Source: Bacteroidota bacterium (GTDB taxonomy: Bacteria > Bacteroidota > Bacteroidia > Bacteroidales > Paludibacteraceae). From it: DNA of 6,980 nucleotides. The stretch lies in NCBI GenBank assembly GCA_017860335.1, contig JAFNAU010000186.1, positions 1 to 6,980 on the forward strand. Direction: 5' to 3'. The notes beneath the pieces were generated by a model. It searched no databases, was not told the DNA's origin, and was given only the letters and a program-made list of their open reading frames with translations. How positions within the stretch are numbered: position 1 is the stretch's first letter; every line of letters begins with the position of its first letter. The position numbers and the translations under genes were made by a program. Of this stretch, positions 5,650 to 6,980 are shown piece by piece.

Positions 5650-6411
5650 ATGAAACTAAAACAAATCTCACTTTTATTTTTTTTTATTTTGGCTTTATCA
5701 GCCTGTGAAGACAAAAATGAAACTAAACCAGTCATCTCTTGTACAAAAAACGAAGAAAGCTATAGTAACCAAAAAGGAATAGCTTTAAATTTGAGTAGCC
5801 AAGAGTGGCATTTAAAACAAAACACAATTGGCGGTGTGGACGTCGGGGTAATTATTTCCGGCTCTATACAGGGAGATAGTGCAACAATCCGGACTTATGG
5901 AGATGGGTTAATAGCTGATTGGAAAATTAATTTGAACGCTGAGAAAAAATTCAAACAAGATGTAGGAGTCTTTTTTACTGCTGGACCATTATCCCAAAAA
6001 ACGATAACAGCAAAAACTGTGATTATGGTTTATAAACAACAAGACACGTTGAAAGTAGAATTAAGTAGTTGTCCATTGCAAAACATCCAACTTACAACTG
6101 GTTTAAATCAAAAAGTGCATGTGGTGTTTCCGCGTTTTAAGGTTAAACAAACATTAGAACTCAATAAGATGCTGCAGGAACTGGGGATGAAAAAAGCTTT
6201 TCAGGAAAACGCCGAGCTGGATGGTATCGCCGCTTTAAAGCTCCTGTTTGTCAGTTTTGTGAAACATGATACCTATGTGGAAGTAACCGAAGAAGTGGGT
6301 TCTCCCGAAACATATTTTATTGCAGAACGTCCATTTCTTTTTGCCATACGTGAGAAAAGTACCGGTGTAATCCTCTTTATCAGCAAAATGGGAACTGTTG
6401 ATAAATTCTGA
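5650..6411 (+). CDS. Chimeric lipoprotein: unknown N-terminal domain fused to a serpin C-terminus lacking the loop
   Basis: This is a 253-residue open frame. Residues 1-19 are a lipoprotein signal peptide (lipobox LSAC, Cys 19) followed by EDKNETKP. Residues 20 to about 151 are a beta-rich domain that I do not recognise, with GGVDVGVIISGSIQGDSATI and two further Cys (ISC, SSC). From Asn 153 the sequence switches to serpin: NQKVHVVFPRFKVKQT, LGMKKAFQENAELDGI, LFVSFVKHDTYV. Residues 153-210 match serpin copy 1 (295-352) at 53 of 58 positions. EVTEE (211-215) is the start of the serpin hinge, but the next residues are VGSPETYFIAERPFLF; the GTEAAA-type hinge and the whole reactive-centre loop are missing in frame. 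The end is KSTGVILFISKMG, then TVDKF. A 101-residue serpin C-terminus without helices A-H cannot form the serpin fold. It is probably a recombination product; expression is possible because the lipoprotein keeps its own start. Confidence 0.8.
   Translation: MKLKQISLLFFFILALSACEDKNETKPVISCTKNEESYSNQKGIALNLSSQEWHLKQNTIGGVDVGVIISGSIQGDSATIRTYGDGLIADWKINLNAEKKFKQDVGVFFTAGPLSQKTITAKTVIMVYKQQDTLKVELSSCPLQNIQLTTGLNQKVHVVFPRFKVKQTLELNKMLQELGMKKAFQENAELDGIAALKLLFVSFVKHDTYVEVTEEVGSPETYFIAERPFLFAIREKSTGVILFISKMGTVDKF
6106..6408 (+). repeat. Serpin C-terminal segment duplicated from or with 4920-5211
   Basis: DNA and protein from 6106 parallel 4920 onward: the same NQKVHVVFPRFKVK start, then the same order up to HDTYV (5 amino-acid differences in 58), then the same 38-residue tail. 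The similarity begins inside a short shared stretch AAATCAAAA (6105-6113 here, 4919-4927 in copy 1), which may mark the recombination junction. Between HDTYV and the tail there are 15 bases here (6280-6294) and 4 bases in copy 1. Confidence 0.8.
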
Positions 6412-6460
6412 TTCTGAATAACTATGGTTTTGTGAGTAATAAATAATTAATTAACAGATT

Positions 6461-6980
6461 ATGAAGACTTTTCTTTTTACAATGCTGGTGCTGATAGCAT
6501 TTACAGGATGTACAGTCAGTAATCCTGTGGAGAATTTAGAAGCCAAACAGATTGAACTTTCGGCTGTACAGGAGCAGCGTGTTGTTCAGGACAATGATTT
6601 TGCATTCGAATTAATCCGTAAAACGATAGCAAACACGGAGGAGAAAAATGTTTTTATGTCTCCGCTGAGCGTAAGCTTGGCGCTGGGTATGGTGATGAAT
6701 GGTGCCAACGGACAGACACGTAGTGAAATTGAACAGGTACTTAACTTCAAAGGTATGACTGCCGATGAAATCAATGAATATTACCGCCTTATGCAACAAA
6801 CACTGCCTCAGATGGATCCTGTAACCAAACTGAGTATTGCCAACTCCATCTGGTACAGGAGTGGATTTAATATAAAATCTTCATTCCTGAAAATTAACTC
6901 CGATTACTTCAACGCCACCTCGCAGGGACTTGATTTTTCGAAGCCGGCTGCTCTCGAAACTATCAACGGTTGGTGCAGTG
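6461..6980 (+). CDS. Serpin lipoprotein, copy 3 (N-terminal part, runs off the window)
   Basis: The frame is open from ATG 6461 to the window edge, 173 codons with no stop. The signal peptide MKTFLFTMLVLIAFTGC has the lipidated Cys at 17. Then follow helix A (VVQDNDFAFELIRKTIANTE), the helix B signature NVFMSPLSVSLALGMVMNGA, TADEINEYYRLMQQTLPQM, KLSIANSIWYRSGFNIKSSF and LETINGWC. These align along their whole length with serpin copy 1, without gaps in the conserved blocks, so this copy looks intact as far as it is visible. Bacteroidetes lipoprotein serpins (Tannerella miropin is the known example) are protease inhibitors that protect the cell from host or neighbouring proteases. Whether this copy keeps its hinge and reactive-centre loop lies outside the window. 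It begins 49 bp after the chimera and may be co-transcribed with it. Confidence 0.85.
   Translation, partial: MKTFLFTMLVLIAFTGCTVSNPVENLEAKQIELSAVQEQRVVQDNDFAFELIRKTIANTEEKNVFMSPLSVSLALGMVMNGANGQTRSEIEQVLNFKGMTADEINEYYRLMQQTLPQMDPVTKLSIANSIWYRSGFNIKSSFLKINSDYFNATSQGLDFSKPAALETINGWCS

Noticed and set aside
6586..6799. Two minus-strand open frames opposite serpin copy 3
   Set aside because: They are shadows of the helix A-B region of the serpin.
1..6980. CRISPR array, tRNA or rRNA genes, transposase or integrase, diversity-generating retroelement
   Set aside because: No regularly spaced repeats, no tRNA-like cloverleaf or rRNA stretch, no recombinase or reverse-transcriptase motifs were seen on either strand.

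Overview
The window looks like Bacteroidales DNA (Bacteroides/Parabacteroides/Tannerella-like). The reasons are AT-rich gaps, lipoproteins with Bacteroidetes-style lipoboxes, DUF4377 and LVIVD-propeller lipoproteins, outer-membrane beta-barrels, and serpins made as lipoproteins. The genus cannot be fixed from sequence reading alone. Every recognisable gene is on the + strand and nearly all encode envelope proteins.

Layout. 2-241 is the C-terminal end of an outer-membrane beta-barrel protein. 242-1160 has no intact gene. It holds short direct repeats, an open frame without a start (306-608), a frameshifted small lipoprotein gene (621-915), a GC-richer stretch bracketed by an exact 13-bp direct repeat (880-892 and 1007-1019), and a small hairpin. 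1161-5246 is a tightly packed run that is probably one operon: a lipoprotein with two DUF4377 modules, an outer-membrane beta-barrel protein, an LVIVD-type beta-propeller lipoprotein, and a serpin lipoprotein. The gaps between these genes are 30, 9 and 39 bp.

From 4038 to the end the window is a decaying tandem serpin array. Copy 1 (4038) is a complete serpin body, but its reactive-centre loop is missing and the reading frame is lost at that point; the conserved C-terminal tail survives in the +1 frame. Copy 2 is split. A signal-peptide-plus-helix-A remnant with two in-frame stops lies at 5258-5419, and a serpin C-terminal part lies at 6106-6408. Between them sit about 690 bp of unrelated, AT-rich DNA carrying a different lipoprotein gene, whose reading frame now runs straight into the serpin C-terminus and makes a chimeric 253-residue protein. 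That chimera also lacks the reactive-centre loop, here by an in-frame loss. Copy 3 (6461 to the window edge) is intact as far as it can be seen.

Interpretation. Serpins are suicide inhibitors of proteases, and the bait is the reactive-centre loop. Neither of the two copies visible to its C-terminus has a bait loop, so neither should inhibit by the classical mechanism. The third copy may be the functional one. The most interesting points are the repeated loss of exactly the loop region and the lipoprotein-serpin fusion. An assembly artefact between paralogues must be excluded before either is given biological meaning.
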